A stretch of DNA of 64,000 bases, taken from positions 62,001 through 126,000 of the forward strand of contig ARYC01000292.1 in the NCBI GenBank assembly GCA_000711775.1. The letters are read 5' to 3'. Shown here piece after piece: positions 48,151-57,042 of this stretch. The stretch is from Oxytricha trifallax (Eukaryota > Ciliophora > Spirotrichea > Sporadotrichida > Oxytrichidae). Each line of letters opens with the position of its first letter. Position 1 is the stretch's first letter. The notes below the pieces were generated by a model, which saw only the letters and a list, made by a program, of their open reading frames with translations, did not search any database and was not told the origin of the DNA. Both the position numbers and the translations under genes were made by a program.

Positions 48151-49134
48151 TCATGTCTCTGTCTGTTCCAGCTGGTTACCAAAAGAAGTGAAATTATTTC
48201 TTATGTTATTAGGTCTCGCGAAAACTTCTAAATTGAGCCTATCTGGGGCCATTTACTGAATGAAGTCATATATTTGCTAAGGCTTTTCGGAGTGCTTTCC
48301 AACTTTAGAGAAGATGACATTATCGGTAACGTGGTACTTGAGCATGTCTGTCACGTACCCCTTCTTGCCTATAAGAAAGCTCTCGTTATTGTGAGCTGTG
48401 CACATGCCAGATCCTTTGTGTAATTTCTGATTTTTTGTGAGTTTAATCCACTCCCCTTTCTCAACTTCATCATAGCCGTGAATTTTCATAAATTATCTTG
48501 CTACATCTTTCTTTTGGTTCACAAACCACATTATGAGTATTCCTCTTTCTTGCACCAACTCTATAGGCATTTTGAGAATTTCCTCGTCAGAGACTGTTTC
48601 ATAAGGAACTCCTTGTTTTATTCTATAGGCAGGGTCCATCAGAACGACTTCGTAAAGTTTTTAGTATCTTTGCATAGCGTCTTTAGCAATTAGTTCCCAC
48701 ATTTTATAATCTCTGACGTCTCCATGGAATATGACTGGTTCTCTTATTATTTTTTAAGTTGTTTAGTATACTTTTTATTGGATGGTTATAAGCCTATACC
48801 CATCTTAAATCTCTGTCTCAGCTTTTGCAGGACCTATTGGAAATTCCTGAGTACTACTGTCATCTCTCTTGAAGTCTTATACTTTTTTTTTGATGTTTTT
48901 TTTTTGCAAGTATTTTCGTGTCTCTCACAATTAAATGCCCTTGCCATAACCTTGTGACAGTGCTGACATGTTCGTTCTTTTAGTTTTATTGCATTTCTTG
49001 CTGTCTTATGGGCATCTCTTTGATAATTAGATTGATGCACTTCCAGTGAATTTAAGCTTGGTTGGTGGCTCACAGTAGTTGCACAAGTATTATGAAGTAG
49101 CCTTGATCTTCTATTCTTTCATTCTCTTTGGCAT
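48151..49134 (-). CDS. Zinc-finger/MT-A70-type adenine methyltransferase of inner element
   Basis: Starts MPKRMKEQKIKATSQYLCNYC (ATG at 49132-49134). Finger-like CxxC units lie near residues 18-50 and 68-90 (RTCQHCHKVMARAFNCERH). The C-terminal ~210 residues match MT-A70 (METTL3/IME4/MTA1) order: IFHGDVRDYKMWELI, VVLMDPAYRIK (usual DPPW), SDEEILKMPIELV, GILIMWFVNQKK, GYDEVEKGEWIKLTKN, SFLIGKKGYV, KHSEKPQQIYDFI, LEVFARPNNIRNNFTSFGNQ, then TGA at 48151-48153. Finger and enzyme parts differ by one frame, with the shift in an A-run near 48895, and another shift lies near 49050. The family uses SAM to make N6-methyladenine in DNA or RNA. It takes the place of the kinase in TBE 57K. Confidence 0.85.
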
Positions 49135-50204
49135 GAAGTAATAATCTATAATTCTATCTGTAGTTATTTCTCTCTCTAGCTACTTTATCTTGTTTTTGAT
49201 TTGAATATTTGAAAGAGTGAAAACTTAGGAGGTCACATTTTTTTTTAGTAGAAACTTAGGTAAGAAATCTCAAATGGGTATAAGGGTTTTTAATTTGATA
49301 CATGCCCACATGCCAACAAACCATTTTTTCATAATTTCATTAAATACAATATAATTAAAAATTACTTAGTTATTTATATGATGAAACCAAGAATTATTAA
49401 ACATTATATTAATATAAAAATATTTTGCCTTTGTTAAATTATTAGCTGATCATGTCATGACAATGTCATAGGTACTTATAATATTTTCTAAATTCTAAAA
49501 AAAATATTTTTTGAAACAAGATTTCTTGTTTTAGTACAAAATTGACTAATTGGTAGTTATCTCTTAGTTTTAATAATAGTTATTCTATGGGCAACCAAGA
49601 TAGCTATATATTATAGATAAGTAGAAATTTATCCAGAAAAGCAATTATAATTCATTTTTACTTACTCTTTATTCACTACTAATTATAGCTGCATAATCTA
49701 TATGAGTTTCAACCAGAGATTGTTGATCGAACAAAAAAGTATAAATAAAATGAGTGAAACTTAGGATGAGCAACTTTTTTGAGTGAAAACTTAGGATGGA
49801 CAATATAGAATGAGAGTGTAAGTAAATATCTCAAATATTAAAAGAATAAATGCTCATAGTGTAAAATGTTTATAAATTATATCATTTTCTAAAATCACAG
49901 GCGTGAACCCTATGATGGGGTTTAGGTTCATGGGTTTAGTTCGATTAATTATATTATAAGAATAATTTTTTATTATTCTTGAAAATGGAGACCTTTTATA
50001 TTAAACTTAGTTCATATTATAAATTCCAATAATATATTCTGGTCAGCATGTATAGGTTTCGTTCAAGCCTGAATTTCATTAAACTATCGTATATTAAAAT
50101 CATGAATCAAACATTAGATCAGAATAGTTATAAGAATTCGTTTAAAGGTTTTATAGGTTAATTTTAAAATTAAAGATCAATGGAAAGCTAGGGCATCCAT
50201 AGCC
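49135..50204. promoter_or_regulatory. Long divergent spacer of inner element
   Basis: 1.07 kb between the methyltransferase (-) and 22K-like (+) starts. AT-rich. AGTGAAAACTTAGGA occurs at about 49215 and 49785, with a related GTGAAACTTAGGATGA at 49753, i.e. a small direct-repeat set. No coding frame. It corresponds in position to the repeat-bearing promoters of TBE-1 and TBE-2. Confidence 0.45.
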
Positions 50205-50922
50205 ATGACGTTAGAGAGTTCTAAAATAAATTTAGATCCAAAAATGACTGGATTTATTTTTGAGATACAACAGTAAGGTTCTTTTTTTAATATATTTAGA
50301 GGGGTACTTTTTACCCAACGATGACCATGTCACCATAAGGTTCATCAAGGACTTCTTATTAGGCGAAAAACTGCTTTTAAAATCAGGGGAGGTTGTGTAG
50401 CTGAACGTACCTTACTATGAAGAACTTTCTGTTTAGAATTTATTCAAGCAGGTTCAAGAAGACCCTATGATAATGAAATATATGAACTACTACCATGTCC
50501 TTCCTGACAGAAAATATTTCTATGGGGTGTTAGGCACTCTCCATACTAACTATCTATCGATGCTAATAAAGCATGCAAACAGAGCCAGAAACTTAAGTGA
50601 CACTCTTGAGGAAGAGAAAGAAAAAATTATAATAAAGGATGATGTTTATAGATAGAAAATGAGCCATTTTACTCAAGTTAGTTTCTTATATAAATTGATT
50701 ATTTATTTAGAGCCAAAGGGGAAAGCCCTTGCCATGCTAAAGTTGAAATCTAAGCCTCGCAATCATAAATAAAAACGATAGAACCATGAAATCTCTGCTT
50801 CGTTGAATGACTATCTAAGCAAAAGTCAGGGTAAGAAAGCACTCGATGGGCAACTTGGGGACGTCACCATGACTCAGGAGTCTTATCATGAAAGGGTGCC
50901 AGAAAAAAGTTCCATGGAATGA
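50205..50922 (+). CDS. 22K-like gene of inner element
   Basis: Starts MTLESSKINLDPKMTG (50205). A 27-nt GT-AG intron at 50273-50299 precedes GVLF, the conserved intron-1 position. One base is missing before PNDDHVTIRFIKDFLLG. Then VPYYEELSVQNLF, MNYYHVLPDRKYFYGVLGTL and a basic tail to TGA at 50920-50922. A second intron (about 50687-50712) is possible before PKGKALAML. Homologous to TBE 22K (LPERNFFFGVLGT). Function unknown. It ends 7 bp from the convergent transposase gene. Confidence 0.8.
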
Positions 50923-50929
50923 ACAATTC

Positions 50930-51961
50930 TCAAAAAGAATGATAATCTGTGTTTTATTAGCACCTTTAAGAGTTTATATAATTTTTCATTTTTTCTATAT
51001 GCCTTAATAAAACTCTTTTAATTGCTTATCTTGATATACTCTCTATTGCCCTTTTAATGATTTAAATATGAGCAAGCTCGCCTAACTGGAAGTTGCTTCC
51101 TATCACTTCTTGTCTATACTAGTGCTTTACTTAAGAAAACACCTCTTCTATACAATGATACTCTGGTGAGTATGGCGCATTAAACAGACACTGCCAGTTA
51201 TAGGATTTTATCTTCTCTTGTACCGCCTTGTTATGGTGACTTCTTAAATTATCCCAGAAAATTACTATTCTTGCTTGTTGGTTCTTTATGTGCAGATATT
51301 CAATCATAGCTGAGACATCTGCTGAGTTGTTAGATTTCAGTTTTATGAAGTAGCCCTCCAACCCGAACTCTTGGCTTATTCCGACTATAGCAGCGAAAGT
51401 ATTAAGTTTTAGACCTATTTTTAGAAGTTATTAATTTTAGTGAGGCCTAGCCCATGAGCGCTGCTCAATCTGGTATGGCTTAAATATGATCTCATCAATG
51501 TAAATAATTTTTCTGCCAAGGCTAACCATTTCAAAGTGATCCAAATCTTTCAAATCTCTACACCTTAATGGATTGCAGTTTTACCATGCTCGGGGTTGAG
51601 GTGCTTTTCATCATTTTGTACTTTATCTTATTTTTCTTGTAAATATATTGAAGTGTGGAAGGTGTAGCTACAGATTACGGGAACTTTCTATGAAATAGCA
51701 TGGATCGAGTTTAAAGTGATAGTCCTTTTTGTTTCTCTAATGATTGCTCGCTTATTATGAAGTTAATGTGATGGTCCTATAATTTTCCCTTATACTAAGG
51801 TTTTCCTTGTATTGCATAGTTTTTGGGTTTCTCCTTAACTTAGCAAACTTTCCTTACAAACCTGATTGAAACCTTTAATATCTTTGCAATATTTTAAATT
51901 GTATTCATAAGCTTTTACTCTCCTTAAGGTTGAGTGGTCCCATAGCACAGCAACAAGACAT
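50930..51961 (-). CDS. DDE transposase of inner element
   Basis: A 344-codon span from MSCCCAMGPLNLKESK to NTDYHSF and TGA (50930-50932). Core: IIYIDEIIFKPY (first D), GISQEFGLEGYFIKLKS, IVIFWDNLRSHHNK (second D) and FNAPYSPEYHCIEEVFS (E), DD34E spacing. One TGA near codon 19 and frame changes in the N-terminal third (about 51880-51580) as printed. The C-terminal two thirds are open. IS630/Tc1/mariner group, related to TBE 42K. If expressed it would act on the weak TGATATATAAT ends. Confidence 0.8.
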
Positions 51962-52053
51962 ATCGCCCCACGTTATCATTATATTAGAGTGTAGTTCTGG
52001 GTTTCATTATAGAGTATTTATATTTAAACGAGTTATTAAATTATTATATATCA

Positions 52054-53196
52054 CATACTATAAATCATGATTTATTAACTCACTCAACAAAATTATTATA
52101 AAACAATGGGATAAATACAGAAGTTAGTTTTATTTATACTTAATTTATATTTAGTTGTTGATAAATTAAGGAGATAGAGAAATGATTTATAGTTGAAGGA
52201 GAATTAAAAAAAAGAGAAATAGAAATTGACTAATTTGTCAGTTTAAAATAATAATTATTAAATGAAGACTTGTAATAAGAAAAATAATTAAAACAAGAAA
52301 TTATAGATACAAGAACAACGCCATTTCTTAATAAAAGTTATGGAGAAGGATATAAAGGATGAAATAAATAAAAATTCTTATAACTGCAAAAAAATGAAAA
52401 TTAGCTTTAGGAAATTAAATAAATAATATAAGAGGCATAAAATGCAGGATTATATGTGGAGTATAATTCACTCCTTGACCGATAATTATAACATTAATAT
52501 TTTACAAGATAAAGTTATAATTTGGCAGAACTTAAATGCTAACTTATTGAGAAGTAATAATTATACCATGAGTTCAAATACAAGCTATATTTTACAAAAT
52601 TACAATTAAAATATCAAGATAAAATACTTGGTGTTAAAGTGGATGAAGATGAAATAGTGATTCTATCAAGATACTTTGAAACAAATTTTAGGGAGTTACT
52701 AAAAGAAAAATATATTGAAAAATAAATTTAAATAACATTATTTGGAATTTATGAAGCAATAAAAGAATTGCATGACAATGAAATAACGCATAGAGATTTA
52801 AAACCAGAAAATATCTTGATAAAACTTGACAAAGATTATGAAGTATTTCTAGTTGTCTTAATTATTGTATATATTCAAATGATTTATCAAACTCAAAGCC
52901 TAATACAGCAAACCCTTATATAAGCTCACTTCTTTAGATAGCTAACGGATCATAATTTTGGGATGTATACTCGTTTGCTTTAATAATTCTTGAAAGTCTT
53001 TGTGAATAAGAAAACTTTTAAGAAATTAATCAAGAAAAAATAGAACTTTCATAAGAATTTAGCTGATTACTTAAAATCAAGACCATTTGTTGGTGAATTG
53101 GAAATAATTTTACGAAAAATATTCATAGATGAAGACGCGACAACAACAGTTCGGGAACTTGGAGATTGCTTAACTCAATAATTTAAATCGAGATGA
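52054..53196 (+). pseudogene. Kinase-like C-terminal part of outer element 57K-like gene
   Basis: Open from about 52180 in one frame (Lys/Asn-rich, including DKVIIWQNLNANLL), then VDEDEIVILSRYFETNF and ELHDNEITHRDLKPENILIKL in a second frame (catalytic loop intact), then FWDVYSFALIILESLCE in a third and a short C-terminal piece to TGA at 53194-53196. Segment order equals the kinase half of TBE-1 57K. The DFG region is lost in a frame change. It was cut off from its zinc-finger half by the inner element. Confidence 0.75.
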
Positions 53197-53442
53197 TAAT
53201 TAATTACTTTAATAATTTTAACCAGAAAATAAAGTATGGAATATAAGATTTAAAAGATAGCTCCCCTAAATATATTAGATGAAGAATGTCAAAGTTTTTG
53301 GAATCTAAATATAGATATTCACTATTGATTAAATAAATTAAAGTATAATTATAACAATGAAATTGGTCCTGAAGTTGGTTGATAGTTGTTGTAAAGATAA
53401 ATTTAATTAAAAAAAAATAAAAATAAAAAAATTTAAAAAAGT
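53197..53442. other. Sub-terminal AT-rich DNA of outer element
   Basis: Between the kinase remnant and the right tip. Poly-A rich; no gene. Confidence 0.5.
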
Positions 53443-53508
53443 GCAGGAAACTTCCCTAAAATTTTTTTTATCATAAACCAGTGCAGGAAACTCCCCCCCC
53501 TGACTCTT
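53443..53508 (-). repeat. Right TIR tip and TSD/pointer of the outer element
   Basis: GTGCAGGAAACTTCCC at 53443 is an inner tandem copy. The true tip CAGTGCAGGAAACTCCCCCCCC ends at 53500, followed by TGACTCTT (53501-53508). Confidence 0.85.
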
Positions 53509-55240
53509 CTACCTTCTGCTCATTCACCTCTTTTTCTGACTCCATGAATATTTTTAATTTTTTAATTTTTTCTATTGATATTTTATTAATTTACTCCTTA
53601 GTTGGTAACATAGATACCTTCACCATCCTATTTTCCAGTTAACCATTCTTAATAAGGCATTCTTTTATGTTATAATTAAAGAAATATTTAAGTGATCGTC
53701 CTTCATAACTCCTGCCATCTGGTCAATAGAATATTCCAAAGCCTTCCTTCTTATCATTGTTATATTCTCCTTCGTAGTATCTGCCCACTTAAACACTCCT
53801 TTTCCATGCATTTTATTATCCTTCAACTGCCCATTGTAATCAAAACCTAAAATTCATTTAAAAAAGTATTTAATCATTGACATTTATTTGTACTTTATCA
53901 AAATATGAGAACTAATAAGCATTAATTATTACTATATATGTTAAGCGACGAGGAATAAAAACTACGACTTTGTCATCTTGAATGTAAATGATGGAAGAAA
54001 AAATTTGGAAAAATTCTAAAAACACATATTGAGCTACTACTCATTCAGTTGTTGGAGGAATAAATAATGCATTTAAAACTTCTGGCACAATGTAAACATG
54101 AGAACCAAAAATAATTAGGGCAGGTAAATACATCTAAAAATACTAATGGCATCTTTAATAAATTATGGCCCCTATTTATTATGCATATATTAGTAATAAT
54201 TAATAATGATTATTATATATTAGAGGTCTCTAATTAAATTTTGATCTCTATTTTTTAATTTCCATTGCCATATGCGATTCACTACCACTACTATTAGAAT
54301 TAATATATGATGATGACTTTTATTTATCTTTAAATTATTTATTTACGTTAATTTTATGATTAATACTTATGAGAAATTACTAAAAGTTGAAATAATATAC
54401 ATAATTATACTGCCACTTTTTGTCAAAACCTATTTAATAATAAATTAATAAAGTAGGTCAATATAATAGATTTAAAATGAAAACAAGTTTCATATTTTTA
54501 TTTTAAGTCGATGAATCTCAAATAATCTTCGATATTTTATTATCTTTATCTATTATGTAAAACATTAAAGGTAATTTTATTACAGGCATGAGAAAATTTA
54601 ATTCTTGATTTTAATCTATAATTATAAATATTTGTTTTTATAACTATTATATAAATATTTTTTGGATTTACAATTATATTCCTACTATTTGGGGTTTGAA
54701 TCTCTACCATCATTCCAAGTGTATACTCCTCGTCCGTTAATGCTATTATCTTAAAACTTATAAAATATCATGATAAATATTTACAAAATGTGAATATTAA
54801 ACTCTCCGACAATCACTTAGCCATCAGCCCACCTTTGCCATGCTTTTTGCCAGATACTTAGCTTCCTTCGTACTTTGCTTGATCTGGCCAAGTTTCTACT
54901 CCTTAATTATTTTTATATAAGAATTTTCTTGCATTTAATTATTAAATTTGCTATAAATTATATTAAAAATAATAATAATCATTCATTTAACCATGCTGTT
55001 TATCTTGATGCCAATCCCCGACATACTTTGCACCATCTGCATGTTCCTTTTCCTTAAGCTTTGTCGTTAAGCCACTAACCCTCCTATATGTCTGAGTCTG
55101 CGTGCAATAATTTACCATACCCTGTAGCTAGTGTATATCTCCAGTTTCCAAAGTACTTAGATTATATTAACACATAAATATTTAAATTTAATACTTTATA
55201 TTTAGACCCATCTGCCCACAATTAGCAGCTAGGGCCATGC
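53503..55240 (-). CDS. MORN-repeat protein gene, 5' part
   Basis: Islands on the minus strand: LWADGSKY, FGNWRYTLATGYGKLLHADS, EGQWLNDKAQGKGT, DGAKYVGDWHQDKQHG, GVETWPDQAKYEGS, KKHGKGG, WADGQVIVGEFN, GFDYNGQLKDNKMHGKGVF, YYEGEYNNDKKEGFGIFY, DGRSYEG and MESEKEVNEQKVEES, which runs straight into the TGACTCTT at the transposon edge and continues beyond it at 43584. The start of the gene is not found. One TGA replaces an expected Trp codon (FYW-PDG, near 53725), and a few indels are present. It is the 5' half of the gene described at 39453-43584. Confidence 0.75.
54903..54990. other. IES with TTAA pointer (MORN gene)
   Basis: TTAA at 54903-54906 and 54987-54990 flanks 80 bp. Removal joins DWHQDKQHG to GVETWPDQAKY through one Gln codon, in frame. 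The short pointer makes it less certain than the others. Confidence 0.7.
55157..55206. other. IES with TTAGA pointer (MORN gene)
   Basis: TTAGA at 55157-55161 and 55202-55206 flanks 40 bp. Removal joins WADGS to KYFGNWRYTL in frame. Confidence 0.85.
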
Positions 55241-55344
55241 CTACACTAGTATTCCAATTAAATAAAAGTATGTTGAAATTGGCGAAAAAGAAAATGAAAT
55301 ACAACAAACTTATTAACAAATTATGACCAACTACTAAAACTAAA

Positions 55345-55797
55345 TCACTGCTCTACTAACTTCTCAATCTCCTTAATAATGGCTTCCACAGCCTTTTCAT
55401 GCTCATCGGAGTTCTGATCTCTAACCTCCTGTGCCTTGGGCTCGATGACCTTCGAGTGCCAGCCTGCGAGTCTCCCAATCTCTGCGCTTGACGATTCCTG
55501 AATCAGTAGGGTGAGAAGACTGCAGGGCATGAGGGGGCAACTCTGGTAGGTCTTCTTGATGAAGGAGATCACTTCATCCTCCGAGGCTTCGAAGACGTCC
55601 CTGAGCATGTCCTGGAGCTCCAAGGTCCTCGACTGGGTGTGGCCTTCTTTATCCTTTGGAGTCATTCTACTTCCAGGACAGTTCAATATCCTTCTTGAAA
55701 TGTAGGAGGTCGGCGCGCTGGCTTGCCACCACCTGCAAGTGCCAGGCCAGTGAGCCTCGTCCTCGTGCTCAACAGGGGCTCCAGACTTCTTCATCAA
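55345..55797 (-). CDS. Hypothetical protein in a GC-rich island
   Basis: A 150-codon frame ending EIEKLVEQ and TGA. The C-terminal two thirds (ELQDMLRDVFEASEDEVIS to AIIKEIEKLVEQ) look like a helical, acidic protein; the N-terminal third is less protein-like. Other frames of the surrounding island (to about 56500, minus strand) hold further open stretches (for example MFPKALVQCHGVVHKMKM), so the gene may be longer and frameshifted. G+C is near 50%, far above the rest. Unusually for this window, it uses almost no TAA/TAG Gln codons. No family is recognised. Confidence 0.5.
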   Translation of the reverse strand: MMKKSGAPVEHEDEAHWPGTCRWWQASAPTSYISRRILNCPGSRMTPKDKEGHTQSRTLELQDMLRDVFEASEDEVISFIKKTYQSCPLMPCSLLTLLIQESSSAEIGRLAGWHSKVIEPKAQEVRDQNSDEHEKAVEAIIKEIEKLVEQ

Positions 55798-56749
55798 CTC
55801 CTTGAATCGTGGCAGCTCATCGTAGGAAGCGAAAAGTAGGCGGTAGAAGATGTTCTATCAGTGTCGTATTTAGAGCTGAGTGGGAAGAGAAGTCTGTACC
55901 AAATCTAGTTCTAGGCATTCTCCTTGCTCTTTTCATCTCTGTATCTTTTGTAGTAAGTTTGGAAGACTACCTTGTCGTTGTCATCGAGAGACTCTTGAGG
56001 AACCATTGCTGGGAGTGGCTTCAGGTCTGGTCTTGAGTACACTCATCACACTGCTAAGCCAGGTCACCTGGTCTTGACATTATCTTTTTTGAATTCAAGA
56101 ATTTCAGTATTGCCAACGGAGTAAGGGGCGAAAGCTCGACTGGGGGGCGGCCAGGGGCACCACGCGATTCGTCGTCTTCTGAAGCACGGGGGGTAAATGT
56201 CCGACCAAGATTTTCATCCTGGTTCAAGAGATATCTAAGCATCTTCATTTTGTGGACCACCCCATGGCATTGAACGAGCGCCTTGGGGAACATTTCCTTG
56301 GTAAGGGTAACGATGATGCTGATCAAATTAATCTTAAACCTGCGAATCTCCCAAGCCTACTAGCCTTTTCCTCTCTGCCCAGAGCCCTTTCCTCTAGCTT
56401 GCTGTGCTGGACGCTAATGCGGATTCCTCAACTATGCCAAAGATTTCAATTAAGATGGAGTGCTCTTACTAATGGGGGAGAGGAGGAATCTTGATGTAGT
56501 GTACACTGCGCGCTGCGCTCGTTGGCGTCTCAACCAATGGGGTTCCCATCCACTCTGGCACTTCAGAGCTCTTATACGACTTCTTCGCACCAAAGGGAAC
56601 TGGCTCAGATGCCAAGAGAGTTGAAGTTGATCTATGTTTAGGAAGCAGTGAATATAAGACTTTCTATCACTATTACTCTTTCAGTCCCTGCGCTTATACC
56701 AACAGTCTCAACGCAAATGGAGTTGCTACATCATGCTCTTCTAACTCAC
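55798..56749. other. GC-rich island, unassigned
   Basis: Continues the composition of the preceding frame up to the TBE-2 insertion. Both strands have frames of 65-90 codons, and none is recognised. It could be the rest of a frameshifted gene or a foreign insert. Confidence 0.35.
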
Positions 56750-56752
56750 AAT

Positions 56753-56860
56753 CAAAACCCCAAAACCCCTGAAGTTGTTTGATTGAGTTTTTGATTGATG
56801 AAAGTAGACTATTAACGCATGCTTTATTAGGGTTTTAATAGGTTTATGTAGGGGTTTAGG
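56753..56860 (+). repeat. TBE-2 left TIR
   Basis: C4A4 tip, then TGAAGTTGTTTGATTGAG through GTTTATGTAGGGGTTTAGGG. Pairs with 60798-60904. Confidence 0.95.
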
Positions 56861-57042
56861 GTTATAATGTAACATAAATTAGAATGTAATGCAAGTGTTT
56901 AATTTTTATTATTCACTCAAACAGTACTTTAGCATCATGAGCAGCTTTCTAAAATTTATCTCTCCTATCCAACTTATAATTTAGTCTATTGTATGATCAG
57001 CTCTGTGATTAGGCTTAATAATTATCTACTCAGCCATGTCTT

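Larger units (their letters stand above)
48074..52053. mobile_element. TBE-like element carrying an MT-A70 methyltransferase (inner element, 4.0 kb)
   Basis: Weak inverted ends: TGATATATAATTATTTTAACT at 48074 and the inverse of TGATATATAATAATTTAATA ending at 52053. It interrupts the zinc-finger/kinase gene of the outer element. Genes: zinc-finger/MT-A70 (-), 22K-like (+), DDE transposase (-), the same order, strands and total length as TBE-1 and TBE-2. There are no telomeric repeats at the tips. The target duplication is unclear (possibly CA). Of all the nested pieces, this one has the best-preserved reading frames. Confidence 0.85.
43593..53500. mobile_element. 9.9 kb composite TBE-like transposon inside the MORN gene (outer element)
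   Basis: Tips are inverted: GGGGGGGGGGAAGTTTCCTGCACTG on the left and CAGTGCAGGAAACTCCCCCCCC on the right. Both are flanked by TGACTCTT (43585-43592 and 53501-53508; an adjacent C allows 9 bp). Removing element plus one copy joins NEQKVEES to DGINEK in the MORN frame. Own genes are DDE transposase (+), 22K-like (-) and zinc-finger/kinase (+), the TBE order reversed. Subtracting three later inserts (MITE 4, ~0.42 kb; palindrome, ~0.98 kb; inner element, ~3.98 kb) leaves about 4.5 kb or less, close to a TBE. It lacks telomeric C4A4 ends. Confidence 0.85.

Noticed and set aside
53443..53458. Inner GTGCAGGAAACTTCCC as the right terminus of the outer element
   Set aside because: The TGACTCTT duplication lies next to the outer copy (53480-53500); the inner copy has no flanking duplicate.
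56490..56752. Left flank of TBE-2 as the missing part of the truncated TBE
   Set aside because: CTAACTCACAAT looks slightly like the TBE HTH region, but translation beyond it has no transposase similarity.
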